Positions 52,551 to 61,308 of a stretch of 64,000 nucleotides of DNA are shown in pieces. This stretch comes from Microbacterium oxydans. Lineage in GTDB: Bacteria > Actinomycetota > Actinomycetes > Actinomycetales > Microbacteriaceae. Each line of letters opens with the position of its first letter. Position 1 is the stretch's first letter. The stretch is from contig NZ_CP092891.1 in the NCBI RefSeq assembly GCF_026559675.1, forward strand, positions 3,162,001 through 3,226,000, written 5' to 3'. The position numbers were made by a program, and so were the translations under genes. Below the pieces are notes generated by a model, which did no database searches, had not been told where the DNA came from, and saw only the letters and a program-made list of their open reading frames with translations.

Positions 52551-53462
52551 CTAACTGTGGGAGACGGGGGATTCCGGGACCGAAGCCGGCGCGGGCCGGA
52601 TGGTCTTCCGACGGAGCCTGCTGACGCCCGCGACGCCCACACAGGCGATCGCACCGCACGCGATCAACCCGGCGATGGCGGGAAGGGTGAGCGAGACCTC
52701 ACCGAGGACCACGATCCCGACGACGGCGGCAGCGAGCGGGTCGACGATGGTGAGGGCGGCGACGACGACCGGGACGGGGAAGAACCGGTGCGAGCGCTGC
52801 AGGAGCAGGTTCGCGACGAGCCCTCCGAGCGCGACGGTGCCGAGCCCGAGCAGCGTCGCCGGCTGCGTCAGAGTGACGACCAGGCCGTCCTCGAGCACGA
52901 GCGTGACGATCGTCTTGAACACGGTGGTGATGCTGCCGAACACCATCGCCCCCATGATGAGACCGAACACGCGGGCGCCCGTCACCGATGATCTGCGGCC
53001 GAGCAGCACGGCGCTCCCCCCCAGTGCCGTGAGGCCGGCGAGGATCACTGTCGTGACGACGAGCTGCGCATGGTGATCGAGAGCTGGCGCGCCGGACGCA
53101 GGATGAGTCGCCAGGATGGCGACGAACCCGAGGATGCCGATCATGCACAGCAGCACGGACAGCACGCCGGCGCGAGTCATCGTCACCCGTCCCGCGAGGG
53201 CACCGAAAGAGGCCGAGGCGGCGAGCGCGACGACGCTCATCGACTGCACCGCGCTGACCGGAGTCAATGCGAGGGCGATGAAGTTGGTCGACACCGCCAC
53301 TCCGAGAAGCAGGAGCCCGAGAAGCCAGCGGGGCGAACGTGTGAAGGTGCACCAACGCCCCTCGCTTTCGTAGACAGCGCGGGATTGCAACTCGGACCCG
53401 GATGCGAGCAGCAGTGCGCCCCCGAACGCGACGAGCAGACCGAGGAAGAAGGACAGGTTCAT
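52551..53462 (-). CDS. DMT-superfamily transporter (EamA/NIPA-like)
   Basis: A 303-residue protein with nine to ten membrane helices in two similar halves, for example LTPVSAVQSMSVVALA in the first and VVVAALTIVDPLAAAVVGI in the second, and a short basic tail. It may export a product of the downstream glycosyltransferase, or a cation, judging from NIPA-like features. The 319 nt to its right (53463-53781) form a divergent promoter region without clear boxes. Confidence 0.75.
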   Translation of the reverse strand: MNLSFFLGLLVAFGGALLLASGSELQSRAVYESEGRWCTFTRSPRWLLGLLLLGVAVSTNFIALALTPVSAVQSMSVVALAASASFGALAGRVTMTRAGVLSVLLCMIGILGFVAILATHPASGAPALDHHAQLVVTTVILAGLTALGGSAVLLGRRSSVTGARVFGLIMGAMVFGSITTVFKTIVTLVLEDGLVVTLTQPATLLGLGTVALGGLVANLLLQRSHRFFPVPVVVAALTIVDPLAAAVVGIVVLGEVSLTLPAIAGLIACGAIACVGVAGVSRLRRKTIRPAPASVPESPVSHS

Positions 53463-53781
53463 GACGCTCTTCCCACTGGTTCGAACGCGGCGGAGGCATC
53501 GCCGACGTCTCGACGCGGAGCCGTTGCTGGCGTGTTCATTTCGGTCCTCTTTCCGGCGATGGGCACGCTGTGACGTGCACTGTTCACGCTAGAAATCAGG
53601 CCCCGGGCGCCGATACCAACCACGGGTCGAACCTCGATGGCCGGCCTCGGCCCACTTCCACCTGTGGGTGGTGGTCAGCACTTTCGCGACCCCGTAGTGT
53701 CGGGACTCCGCGTATCTCTCACCGAGCATTCGCGGGGATGAAGCGCCAGACTGGGAGCACACGGAGAGGAGCGGAAAGCCG

Positions 53782-55002
53782 ATGAACCACAACGCCGCGG
53801 CATACGACGAGCCAGTGCTGCGGCGACCACGCCTCGTCCGCTGGTTCGCTGATCGCCCTCGCATCGCCGATGTCGTCGTGATCCTCGCTTGCACGGTACC
53901 GGCCGTCGCCGCGCTTATCCTCAGCCCGCCTCCACATGCCTGGCTCGGATACCTGTGCGTCGCGGGCATCGCGGTCGCGTTCTGGTGGCGCCGCTCCCAT
54001 CCGCTCATCGCCCTGATCGTCGTTCTCGCACTTGCGACCCTGAACCCCAGCGCAACGACGAATCCGCTGCCCGCGTTCGTGGAGGTCGTCTTCGCCGTCT
54101 ACGCCGTGGCCGCCTTTGCCCGCCTGCCTGTCGCTCTGCTTGGGTTCCTCCTCAGCGAAGCGGTGATCTTCGCGGCGTCGTATGCCACGGTCTTGCTGGA
54201 CTTCCGCGAGGATCCCGCATCGATCGGATTGCGACCGACTTCCCTGGTCGCTCTCGCACTCGGTATCGCGGTGCGCGCCAGCCGATCCCGACGCATGGCG
54301 ATCGAAGAGGTCATCGCCCTGCGTGAGGATCGCGCGGCGGCAATGGAACGGGCGCGAATCACAGCGGAGATGCACGATGTCGTCGCCCATTCCGTCACGG
54401 TCATGATCGCGCTCGCGGGAGGGGCCGCGGCCGGCTGGGAGAAGCACCCCGAGCGGGCACGGCATGCGCTCGACCAGCTGTCCACCGTCGGCGCCAACAC
54501 GCTCGAGGAGATGCAGCGCATCCTTCGGGTGCTTCGCGAGAACGACGATGATCTGGACCGCAATCTGCAGTCATCCGGCCATGATCTACCGTCGCTCGAC
54601 GAGCTCGTCGAGGTGTTCCGCACGGCGGGGCTTCCCGTCGCCCTCACCGTCTGCCCGTCGGAGCACGGCCCGTTGCCGGACGCCGATCCGGCGTTGAGGA
54701 CGACCGTGTACCGGATCGTCCAGGAAGCCCTCACGAACGCTCTGCGACATGCGCGCGATGCCTCCCGGGTCGACGTCGAGGTCGTCTACCTCGAAAGCCA
54801 CATCACCGTGACCGTCACGGACGACGGTCACGGAGCCGCACTCGGACCGAGCGTGGGCGCGGGAGTGGGACTGCGTGCGATGCGAGAACGTGCCGCCGCC
54901 TTTCACGGCGAGTTCGAGGCGGGGCCGATGCTGACGAGCGGGGACCAGTCGAGACCTGGATGGCGAACCCGCGTATCCCTGCCGGTGAGGAGACACTCCT
55001 GA
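53782..55002 (+). CDS. NarL-type sensor histidine kinase
   Basis: A 406-residue kinase: four to five membrane helices (residues 25-175), HisKA_3 with the His in ARITAEMHDVVAHSVTVM, and HATPase motifs RIVQEALTNALRHA, DDGHGA and GVGLRAMRERAA. The MHDVVAHS box is typical of DesK-like actinobacterial kinases. The stop shares a base with the start of the regulator. Confidence 0.9.
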   Translation: MNHNAAAYDEPVLRRPRLVRWFADRPRIADVVVILACTVPAVAALILSPPPHAWLGYLCVAGIAVAFWWRRSHPLIALIVVLALATLNPSATTNPLPAFVEVVFAVYAVAAFARLPVALLGFLLSEAVIFAASYATVLLDFREDPASIGLRPTSLVALALGIAVRASRSRRMAIEEVIALREDRAAAMERARITAEMHDVVAHSVTVMIALAGGAAAGWEKHPERARHALDQLSTVGANTLEEMQRILRVLRENDDDLDRNLQSSGHDLPSLDELVEVFRTAGLPVALTVCPSEHGPLPDADPALRTTVYRIVQEALTNALRHARDASRVDVEVVYLESHITVTVTDDGHGAALGPSVGAGVGLRAMRERAAAFHGEFEAGPMLTSGDQSRPGWRTRVSLPVRRHS

Positions 55003-55709
55003 TGACCCACGCGCTTCGCACACCGATCCGTGTCGTCGTCGTCGACGATCAGCCACTCGAGCGCACCGGGAATGCCTTGATCTTGGATTCCGACGACGAC
55101 ATCCAAGTGATCGGTGAGGCCGGCAACGGCATGGAGGCCATCGACATCGTCGGAGCCAATCCGCCCGATGTCGTTCTCATGGACGTCCGCATGCCGGTGA
55201 TGAACGGCCTCGAAGCCACCAGCGTCATCACCGCGAGACACCCCGCCACTCGCGTCATCGTCCTCACGACCTTCGACCTGGACGAGTACGCGTTCGGCAG
55301 CCTGAAAGCCGGCGCCAGCGCGTTTCTCCTCAAGAGCAGCAAGCCGGCAGTCCTCATAGATGCGGTGAAGACCGTCGCATCAGGGTCAGCGGTCGCGGCC
55401 CCGAGCCTGACGGCCAAGCTCATCGAGCACTATCTCACCCCTCCAGCCCCGCATGTTTCCGTGCCGACGAACACAGACGACGCCGTGGAAGTCCGCCGTG
55501 GGGTTCTCGACGTGCTCAGCCCACGCGAGCGAGAGATCTTCTCCGCCATCGTTCTGGGCCGCACGAACTCGGAGATCAGCGTGGAGTTCTTCTTGGCGCC
55601 ATCCACCGTCAAATCCCATATCAACTCGATCTTCTCGAAGCTCGCGCTCCGCGATCGCGTGCATGCGGTCATCCTCGGTTACGAGTTGGGACTGGCGACT
55701 CAGGGCTGA
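55002..55709 (+). CDS. NarL/LuxR-type response regulator
   Basis: ATG 55002 with GAGGAG upstream, overlapping the kinase stop (TGATG). 235 residues: receiver with DD, phospho-Asp in VVLMDVRMP, Thr in LTTFD, Lys in FLLKSS; LuxR helix-turn-helix at 168-230 (SPREREIFSAIVLGRTNSEI). A likely partner of the kinase just upstream; target genes unknown. Confidence 0.9.
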   Translation: MTHALRTPIRVVVVDDQPLERTGNALILDSDDDIQVIGEAGNGMEAIDIVGANPPDVVLMDVRMPVMNGLEATSVITARHPATRVIVLTTFDLDEYAFGSLKAGASAFLLKSSKPAVLIDAVKTVASGSAVAAPSLTAKLIEHYLTPPAPHVSVPTNTDDAVEVRRGVLDVLSPREREIFSAIVLGRTNSEISVEFFLAPSTVKSHINSIFSKLALRDRVHAVILGYELGLATQG

Positions 55710-55895
55710 GGCCGGGGGCGGCGCTATGGAGCGACGGGAAGCTGCTGCCCCAGTGCGGAGAAGGTGATCATGGATGAGCGACACCTGCGCGAATGCTCTG
55801 AACGTGATGGGCATTTTCGCTCAGCTTTAGCCTCTCGCGCGTAGACATGGTCGCACGGGTCAGCCAAGAGCGGGTGGCCCGCTTTCCCCTCAATG

Positions 55896-55936
55896 AGGTG
55901 GGTTCCGCCGGGTTCGGGTCCCGGCGGGGCCCACCT
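55896..55936. terminator. Bidirectional hairpin terminator
   Basis: Arms 55896-55912 and 55920-55936 pair over 17 positions with one mismatch, loop 7 nt, after the two-component operon. The rest of 55710-56024 shows no gene. Confidence 0.75.
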
Positions 55937-56024
55937 CGACCAGTTGCCATCACTCGCGATCACCCCGGCACATCCCGACGTTGACCATCAGCATCCGACG
56001 AGATCGCGGGCTCCAAGGAGTTGC

Positions 56025-56234
56025 ATGTCTCCCCTTCGCCGCGCGATACATCGCGCTCGCTCCGGTCTCACGAACGTTCGATCAAAAGCTCGCCTCTTCG
56101 GCTGCTTCACGGCCTGCGCGCTCTCGTCGACGCTCGTCGTCGTTCTGTGCCTGACGCTGTTCCTGGTCTGGGCTGCGTTGTCGGCGGGGAGCGCCGCGGC
56201 ACTCATGCTGCTCTTCTCAGATCTTCCGATCTGA
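56025..56234 (+). CDS. Small membrane protein
   Basis: ATG 56025 follows AAGGAG by 4 nt. The 69-residue protein is basic for 28 residues, then has a hydrophobic stretch to the end (STLVVVLCLTLFLVWAALSA). No family recognised. It converges with the DUF4436 gene 27 nt away. Confidence 0.55.
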   Translation: MSPLRRAIHRARSGLTNVRSKARLFGCFTACALSSTLVVVLCLTLFLVWAALSAGSAAALMLLFSDLPI

Positions 56235-56261
56235 CAATCTCGACGTCGAGAATCCTCCCGG

Positions 56262-57194
56262 CTAGTTCCTGTCTGAAACCAGCTCGTCATCGAGCTCACG
56301 GCGACGGAAGAACGAGCTCTCCCGCCAGAGAAGATAACCGCCCGTCCACACCAGCATGATCGCGATCAGGCAGATACAGGGAAAAAGCACGATGAAGTCG
56401 AGGGCCGTACCGATGGGCGGAGCCCCCGGCATCGCCGCGCGCAGCGCCGGGAAGGAGAGCATCGTCGCAGAGAGCCAGATGACATTCGAGAACTCCAGCT
56501 TGCGCCGCAGGATCGCGCTGCCGATCGTGACGACAGCCATCAGCGTCGTGATGAGGATCGCGAGCACATAGAACGACACGAGCGTCACACTGAGCGCATC
56601 ACGGAAGCCATCGATCGTCACGGGCTGGACGCTGTTCCCGTCGACGGTCGTCGGTGCCTCCATGGTTCCGCTGAGCACCCAGGGGCGGGCCGAGTTCTCC
56701 ATCTGGACCACGAACGGGATGCTCTTTCCCGACTCCTCGTCACGAACACTCAACTGGAAGTTCGCGAACGGGCGGTCCAACGGGTACGCGCTGTCACCGC
56801 GGTCGAGCGAGAGACTCATGGCCGTCGGGTCGACGATCGACTCCCCCGGATAGGTCACGACCGAGGTGGTCACCCCGCCACTGGAGATCTCGATGCGCAG
56901 GCCGCGCGACATCTCACCCGCTTTGTCACCGACGAGATCCCCATGAGGGATGGGCAGGATGTTCGCACTCATCACCCGATTGGTGAGGTCGACCTCCTGG
57001 ACCTTCATCTGCAGCGTGAGATAGTTCTCGCTCGTGCTCTCCTCCGCCCCCTCGAGGGGGACCTTGGTGGAGGCGTCGAGGAGACCGCTGAACCCGACGA
57101 TCACGTAGTAGACCGCCAGGATCGCGACGGCGGCTCCGAGGATCCAGGGCGCAGGATTGCGACGCGAGCGGACGGCGGTGTCATTCACAGTCAT
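56262..57194 (-). CDS. DUF4436-family membrane protein
   Basis: A 310-residue protein with one N-terminal helix (about 17-38), an outer beta-rich domain of 170 residues (VQEVDLTNRVMSANILPIP, PLDRPFANFQLSV) and three C-terminal helices with conserved charged loops (RRKLEFSNVIWLSATML). This is the DUF4436 layout. The ATG overlaps the stop of the surface-protein gene by 4 nt, so they are made together, perhaps as an anchor and its partner. Confidence 0.75.
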   Translation of the reverse strand: MTVNDTAVRSRRNPAPWILGAAVAILAVYYVIVGFSGLLDASTKVPLEGAEESTSENYLTLQMKVQEVDLTNRVMSANILPIPHGDLVGDKAGEMSRGLRIEISSGGVTTSVVTYPGESIVDPTAMSLSLDRGDSAYPLDRPFANFQLSVRDEESGKSIPFVVQMENSARPWVLSGTMEAPTTVDGNSVQPVTIDGFRDALSVTLVSFYVLAILITTLMAVVTIGSAILRRKLEFSNVIWLSATMLSFPALRAAMPGAPPIGTALDFIVLFPCICLIAIMLVWTGGYLLWRESSFFRRRELDDELVSDRN

Positions 57195-59293
57195 TCAGTG
57201 TTCTCCTGGGGACGAGAAGTGTCATCGGAATCGGTCTGGATCGGTGGGGCCGCCGCGACGCGAGCGCGGCGAGCCTGCTCGGTCACCGTCGCAGCGAGAG
57301 CGAAAAGCAGAAGAGCGAGCAGGGGGAGGAACGCTCCGGGGAAGCTCGCCATATCGAGGGTGAGGAACGACGCTGTCGCGGCCTCACCGCCACCGGCCAC
57401 CTCAATCGTCGAGGTCGCCGCATTGGCCTGTTCCCGCTCGGACGAGTTCACGACCAGCTGCTGGCGGACCCTCTCCGGAGCATTGAGCGCGTCTGCGTAG
57501 AGACGGATCTTCACATCGGCGGTCTCGCCGGGCAGGAGAGTGATCGTGCACGAGAACGTGGTGGTGAGCACGGCGCATTCGCCGCCCGGTTCCACACGCA
57601 CGGTGCGGTAGATCATGCCCTTGTCCACCGTGCCGCTGAACGTGATGGTGACGGCTTCGTCTGCCGTGCTGGGTCCGATGGTCCCACGCATCGCGGAGAC
57701 GGTGCCGGGGACGACCGACGCCCCGGGAAAGCGAATGTTCAACGCGAGCGGACGCGTTGACGGCACGGGTGGCGTCGGGTCTGGCTTCGCCGCCGGCGGA
57801 GGTACCGGCGCGGGTGTCGGCCGCGGGGTCGCGGGCGCAGGTGCCGGACGTGATGGTCCCGAAGACGTCGGCGGTGCGACGGCGGGCGGCGAGACGACGG
57901 TCGGCGCGACCACCTGGAAGGTGCGTGTGCTGCTTCGCGGCGACGTCAGACCGCCGAGCGACTGCGTGGCCCGCACGGCGACCGTTCCGACGGCGAAAGG
58001 TTGCACCGGCGCGCAGCTCCATGCCCCGCTGCTCGACGTGGTCGCGGAGCACACGAGGGTTCCCGCCGCATCGTGCACGGAGACGGCGGCACCGGCGAGG
58101 GCGGTGCCGGAGATCGAGATCGACCTATTCGTCGTGGTGCTCCCCGCAGCGGGGCCGGTGATCACCGGGGCGGATGGCGCTGCAACCACGACATCAGCCG
58201 CAGCGACGACCGGGGAGGAAGCGTCGTTGATCGAGCTCGCCGAAGCACTGACGGTGTAGGTGGTACCGGCGGCCGTCCCCGCGGGCACCCTGCCGACGAT
58301 CGAGATCACGACCGTCGTCCCCGGCGCCAGATCGCCCAGGCCGACGCCGCCACTCAGAAGGGCGCAGTCCGTCGCGGTTCCGGCAACGGTGCAGGTCGTC
58401 GCGGGAAGCCCTCCCAGTTCGACGGAAGCGGAGACCCCGGTCGCGGTTCCAGGGCCGGAGTTGCCGATGCTGACCGTTCGCTCGAACGCCACGGTCGGCA
58501 CCGCGCTCGCCGGGCCGGCCTGACTCACGGTGAGCGCCGCGGGCTCGAGCACCTCGATCGTGTGCACGGTCGAGGCCGCGGACAGGTCACCTGCGGGGCT
58601 GGCCTGGGTCGCGGCGATGGCACGGCTTCCGAAAGCGAGCGGCGTCGACGGCGTGCAGCTCCAGGTCGTGCTTGCGTCAGCCGCGACGGTGCACACGCTC
58701 GCCCCGTCGACCGAGGCGATCACGCTGTTGCCTGCACGCTTGGTGCCGCTGATCGCGGGGGAGGTCTCGAGCGTCCGAAGCCCGTCGGCCGGAGCGGTGA
58801 GCGTGGGGGCCGGAGGCGCCAGTACTGTGATCCCGTAGAACGCCTCCTCTCCGCCGACGATGTTCGTGAGGGCGCTGGTGTATCCCGCAGCCGCAGTGTC
58901 GGAGATACGCAGCACGACGGTGACGATGTTGTTCGGCCCCCACCCTCCGGCCCCTGAGGGGCCGCACTGCACGCTCACACCAGCACCCGTGCACGGAAAG
59001 GGGAAGGATCCCGAGGCGGCGGACCCGCTCGCTGAGACAATCGATGTCCCGGCAGGCGCTCGCACCGTCCAGTTGGACGCGACGGGGCCGGCGAAATCGT
59101 TACGGATGACGACCGTGACATCGTCGCCGGGATACCCGGATCCCGCCTGCACCTGAGTCATCGCGTGCGCACTCGTCGCGGAGACCGGGAAGACGGCGAG
59201 GCCCGTGGCCACGAGGAGCCCTACCAACACCAACGCGAGAAGACGGGCGGGCGACGGCAGCTGCCTCCACCGCCGAGACTCGTACGCACGCAT
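57191..59293 (-). CDS. Large surface protein with DUF11 and Ig-like domains
   Basis: A 700-residue protein: long signal peptide (about 1-45), an N-terminal beta domain, Ig-like (Big_6) domains near 165-245 and 375-455 (ITGPAAGSTTTNRSISISGT, GAWSCAP), a DUF11-like domain between them (VSIGNSGPGTATGVSASVEL), a Pro/Thr-rich linker (460-520), another beta domain, then one C-terminal helix (PGAFLPLLALLLFALAATVT) and a polar tail. It should sit in the membrane with the body outside. It has the same Ig type as the island proteins but core-like base composition and no motif copy. Confidence 0.78.
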   Translation of the reverse strand: MRAYESRRWRQLPSPARLLALVLVGLLVATGLAVFPVSATSAHAMTQVQAGSGYPGDDVTVVIRNDFAGPVASNWTVRAPAGTSIVSASGSAASGSFPFPCTGAGVSVQCGPSGAGGWGPNNIVTVVLRISDTAAAGYTSALTNIVGGEEAFYGITVLAPPAPTLTAPADGLRTLETSPAISGTKRAGNSVIASVDGASVCTVAADASTTWSCTPSTPLAFGSRAIAATQASPAGDLSAASTVHTIEVLEPAALTVSQAGPASAVPTVAFERTVSIGNSGPGTATGVSASVELGGLPATTCTVAGTATDCALLSGGVGLGDLAPGTTVVISIVGRVPAGTAAGTTYTVSASASSINDASSPVVAAADVVVAAPSAPVITGPAAGSTTTNRSISISGTALAGAAVSVHDAAGTLVCSATTSSSGAWSCAPVQPFAVGTVAVRATQSLGGLTSPRSSTRTFQVVAPTVVSPPAVAPPTSSGPSRPAPAPATPRPTPAPVPPPAAKPDPTPPVPSTRPLALNIRFPGASVVPGTVSAMRGTIGPSTADEAVTITFSGTVDKGMIYRTVRVEPGGECAVLTTTFSCTITLLPGETADVKIRLYADALNAPERVRQQLVVNSSEREQANAATSTIEVAGGGEAATASFLTLDMASFPGAFLPLLALLLFALAATVTEQARRARVAAAPPIQTDSDDTSRPQENTE

Positions 59294-59338
59294 TCATCCA
59301 GGCTAGGGCAGTATTCCGGTCGACAACACGTTCGGACG

Positions 59339-60445
59339 TCAATCGACGGAAATAGGAAGCTCTACCCGGAATCGACAGCCGCCGGGCACCAGGTCCGCCA
59401 CGACACTGCCCGCATGCGCGCTGACCACGCTGTGGACAATGGCGAGGCCCAGGCCAGTGCCCGGTGACGACATCCGTGTCGCGTCTCCCCGCCACCCCGG
59501 TTCGAACACTCGCGCGAGAGCGAGCGGATCCGCAGTTTCGCATGCATCCTCGATATCGAATCGCGCTGCGCCGCGCCCGTCCTCGGACAGCACGATCCTC
59601 ACCGTCGAGCCGAATGTGGTGTAGCGCACGGCATTCTCCACGAGGTTCTGGAACGCTCTGTGCAGACGCCTCGGATCCCCCGTCACGAGCAGAGCGGAAG
59701 GTGAGGCGAGATCGATCCTGACCTCCTTCTGCCAGGCGATCGGGCGCACGGCCGCGACCACTGCAGCGGTAACGACCACGAGGTCGACCGAGTCTCGTCG
59801 CGGTGTCGCGGAAGCGGATACGACAGAGGAGTACTCGACCAGGTCGTCCACCAGGCCGGCGAGGGACTCCGTCTGCTCGGAGATGCGCCGCAGGTAGGGA
59901 CCCGGGTCGGTGACGACGCCGTCTTCGATCGACTCCGCCATGGCGCGGATGCCCGCCAACGGAGTGCGGAGATCATGCGAGATCCACGAGATCGCCTCGA
60001 CCCTCGCGCGCTCCAGTTGCAGCTCCCGACTGCGCGCCCTGTGCAGTTCCTGTGCGGCATCGCTCAGCGCGGCGCCCACATCGTGGAACTCGCGGTTCGT
60101 GTCGGCCCGGGGAACCGACGGCTGGGCACCGGCGGCGATCGCGCGTGTCATGGCGTGGAGGCGACGGCTGCCCGCCCGCACGCGGAGGCCGAGGGCGAGG
60201 GCGACGCCCGCCGACACCGCGGCACCGACGATGACGGCGGTGGTGATGATCGCCAGGTCTTCCGCCCCGAGCACCATGAAACGCACGGCAACCACCGAAG
60301 ACCCGATCACGACGGCACTCCCCGACAAGGAGGCGATCACGACGTGCAGGAAGAGGGGCTTGTCTCGGGTCTTCCAGATGACGGCGAGCGCAGCGGCACC
60401 GATCACGAGAGCGATGACCGCGGACCACAGGGCCGCGGGCCACAT
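59339..60445 (-). CDS. HisKA-type sensor histidine kinase
   Basis: ATG 60445 (MWPAALWSAVIALVIG) shares its A with the TGA of the regulator gene. 368 residues: three to four membrane helices within 110 residues, a HAMP-like linker, HisKA with SWISHDLRTPLAGIRAM (phospho-His), and HATPase motifs NLVENAVRYT and GTGLGLAIVHSVV. No periplasmic sensor domain, so it may sense envelope stress in the membrane plane. It lies 46 nt upstream of the surface-protein operon. Confidence 0.88.
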   Translation of the reverse strand: MWPAALWSAVIALVIGAAALAVIWKTRDKPLFLHVVIASLSGSAVVIGSSVVAVRFMVLGAEDLAIITTAVIVGAAVSAGVALALGLRVRAGSRRLHAMTRAIAAGAQPSVPRADTNREFHDVGAALSDAAQELHRARSRELQLERARVEAISWISHDLRTPLAGIRAMAESIEDGVVTDPGPYLRRISEQTESLAGLVDDLVEYSSVVSASATPRRDSVDLVVVTAAVVAAVRPIAWQKEVRIDLASPSALLVTGDPRRLHRAFQNLVENAVRYTTFGSTVRIVLSEDGRGAARFDIEDACETADPLALARVFEPGWRGDATRMSSPGTGLGLAIVHSVVSAHAGSVVADLVPGGCRFRVELPISVD

Positions 60446-61167
60446 CACGTACTGATCTCCGATGAGTTCGGCGCACACAGGTAGTAGCCGGCACCCCAAG
60501 AGGTGCGAAGGTAGGTCGGCTTCCCCGGATCGGGCTCGATCTTCTCCCTGAGCCGACGGATGTGCACGGTGACGGTCGACTCGTCGCCGATCTCCCATCC
60601 CCACACGTGCCGGAGCAGCGCCCCGCGGTCGAACACCTGGTCGGGGCGTCGCATCAGGAAGGCGAGGAGTCCGAACTCACGGGACGTGAGGTCCAGTTCC
60701 TCCCCGTGGAGCAGAATCCTGCGACGTGCACCGTCGAGCCGCAGGGCGCCTACAGCGGCATCGGACGCTGGAGCCGTGGTCGCGATCGAACGACGCAGCA
60801 GGCCCTGCACGCGCAGCACCACCTCGCGGGGGGAGAACGGCTTGACGATGTAGTCGTCCGCTCCGGCCTCGAGCCCGCTGATCCGGTCTTCTTCCGAACC
60901 GAGGGCGGTGAGCAGCAGGACCGGCACGGTGCTCGTTTCCCGCACACGACGACACACCTCGATCCCGTCGATACCGGGGAGCATGCGGTCGAGGACGACC
61001 ACGTCGGCGCGGGACTGCTCGAGGTCGTCGAGGGCCGCGAACGCATCGCCCACGGCCGTGACGGAGAACCCCGCCTGACGTAGATAACCGACCAGGACGT
61101 CTTGGATGACGGGGTCGTCTTCGACGACGAGGACACGTCGATCGTCGAGGGCCTCGTGCTGCGTCAT
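60445..61167 (-). CDS. OmpR/PhoB-type response regulator
   Basis: ATG 61167 (MTQHEALDDRRVLVVEDD); 240 residues. Receiver with phospho-Asp in VVVLDRMLPG, Lys in YIVKPFSPRE; winged helix at the C-terminus (LDLTSREFGLLAFLMRRPDQ, DESTVTVHIRRLREKIE). It precedes its kinase in an operon that reads toward the DUF4436/surface-protein pair, which may be the target. Confidence 0.9.
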   Translation of the reverse strand: MTQHEALDDRRVLVVEDDPVIQDVLVGYLRQAGFSVTAVGDAFAALDDLEQSRADVVVLDRMLPGIDGIEVCRRVRETSTVPVLLLTALGSEEDRISGLEAGADDYIVKPFSPREVVLRVQGLLRRSIATTAPASDAAVGALRLDGARRRILLHGEELDLTSREFGLLAFLMRRPDQVFDRGALLRHVWGWEIGDESTVTVHIRRLREKIEPDPGKPTYLRTSWGAGYYLCAPNSSEIST

Positions 61168-61308
61168 TTCCCCCACGCTACGTGTCCACGACCGCAGAAC
61201 CGCTGGGAATCCGGCATTCCGGAGCGATCGTAAGCAGCACGTAAGAACCTGGGCCGAGAACGGGCGAACACGAAATCTAGCGTCGAAGAGGTACAGAAAG
61301 GAACCACC

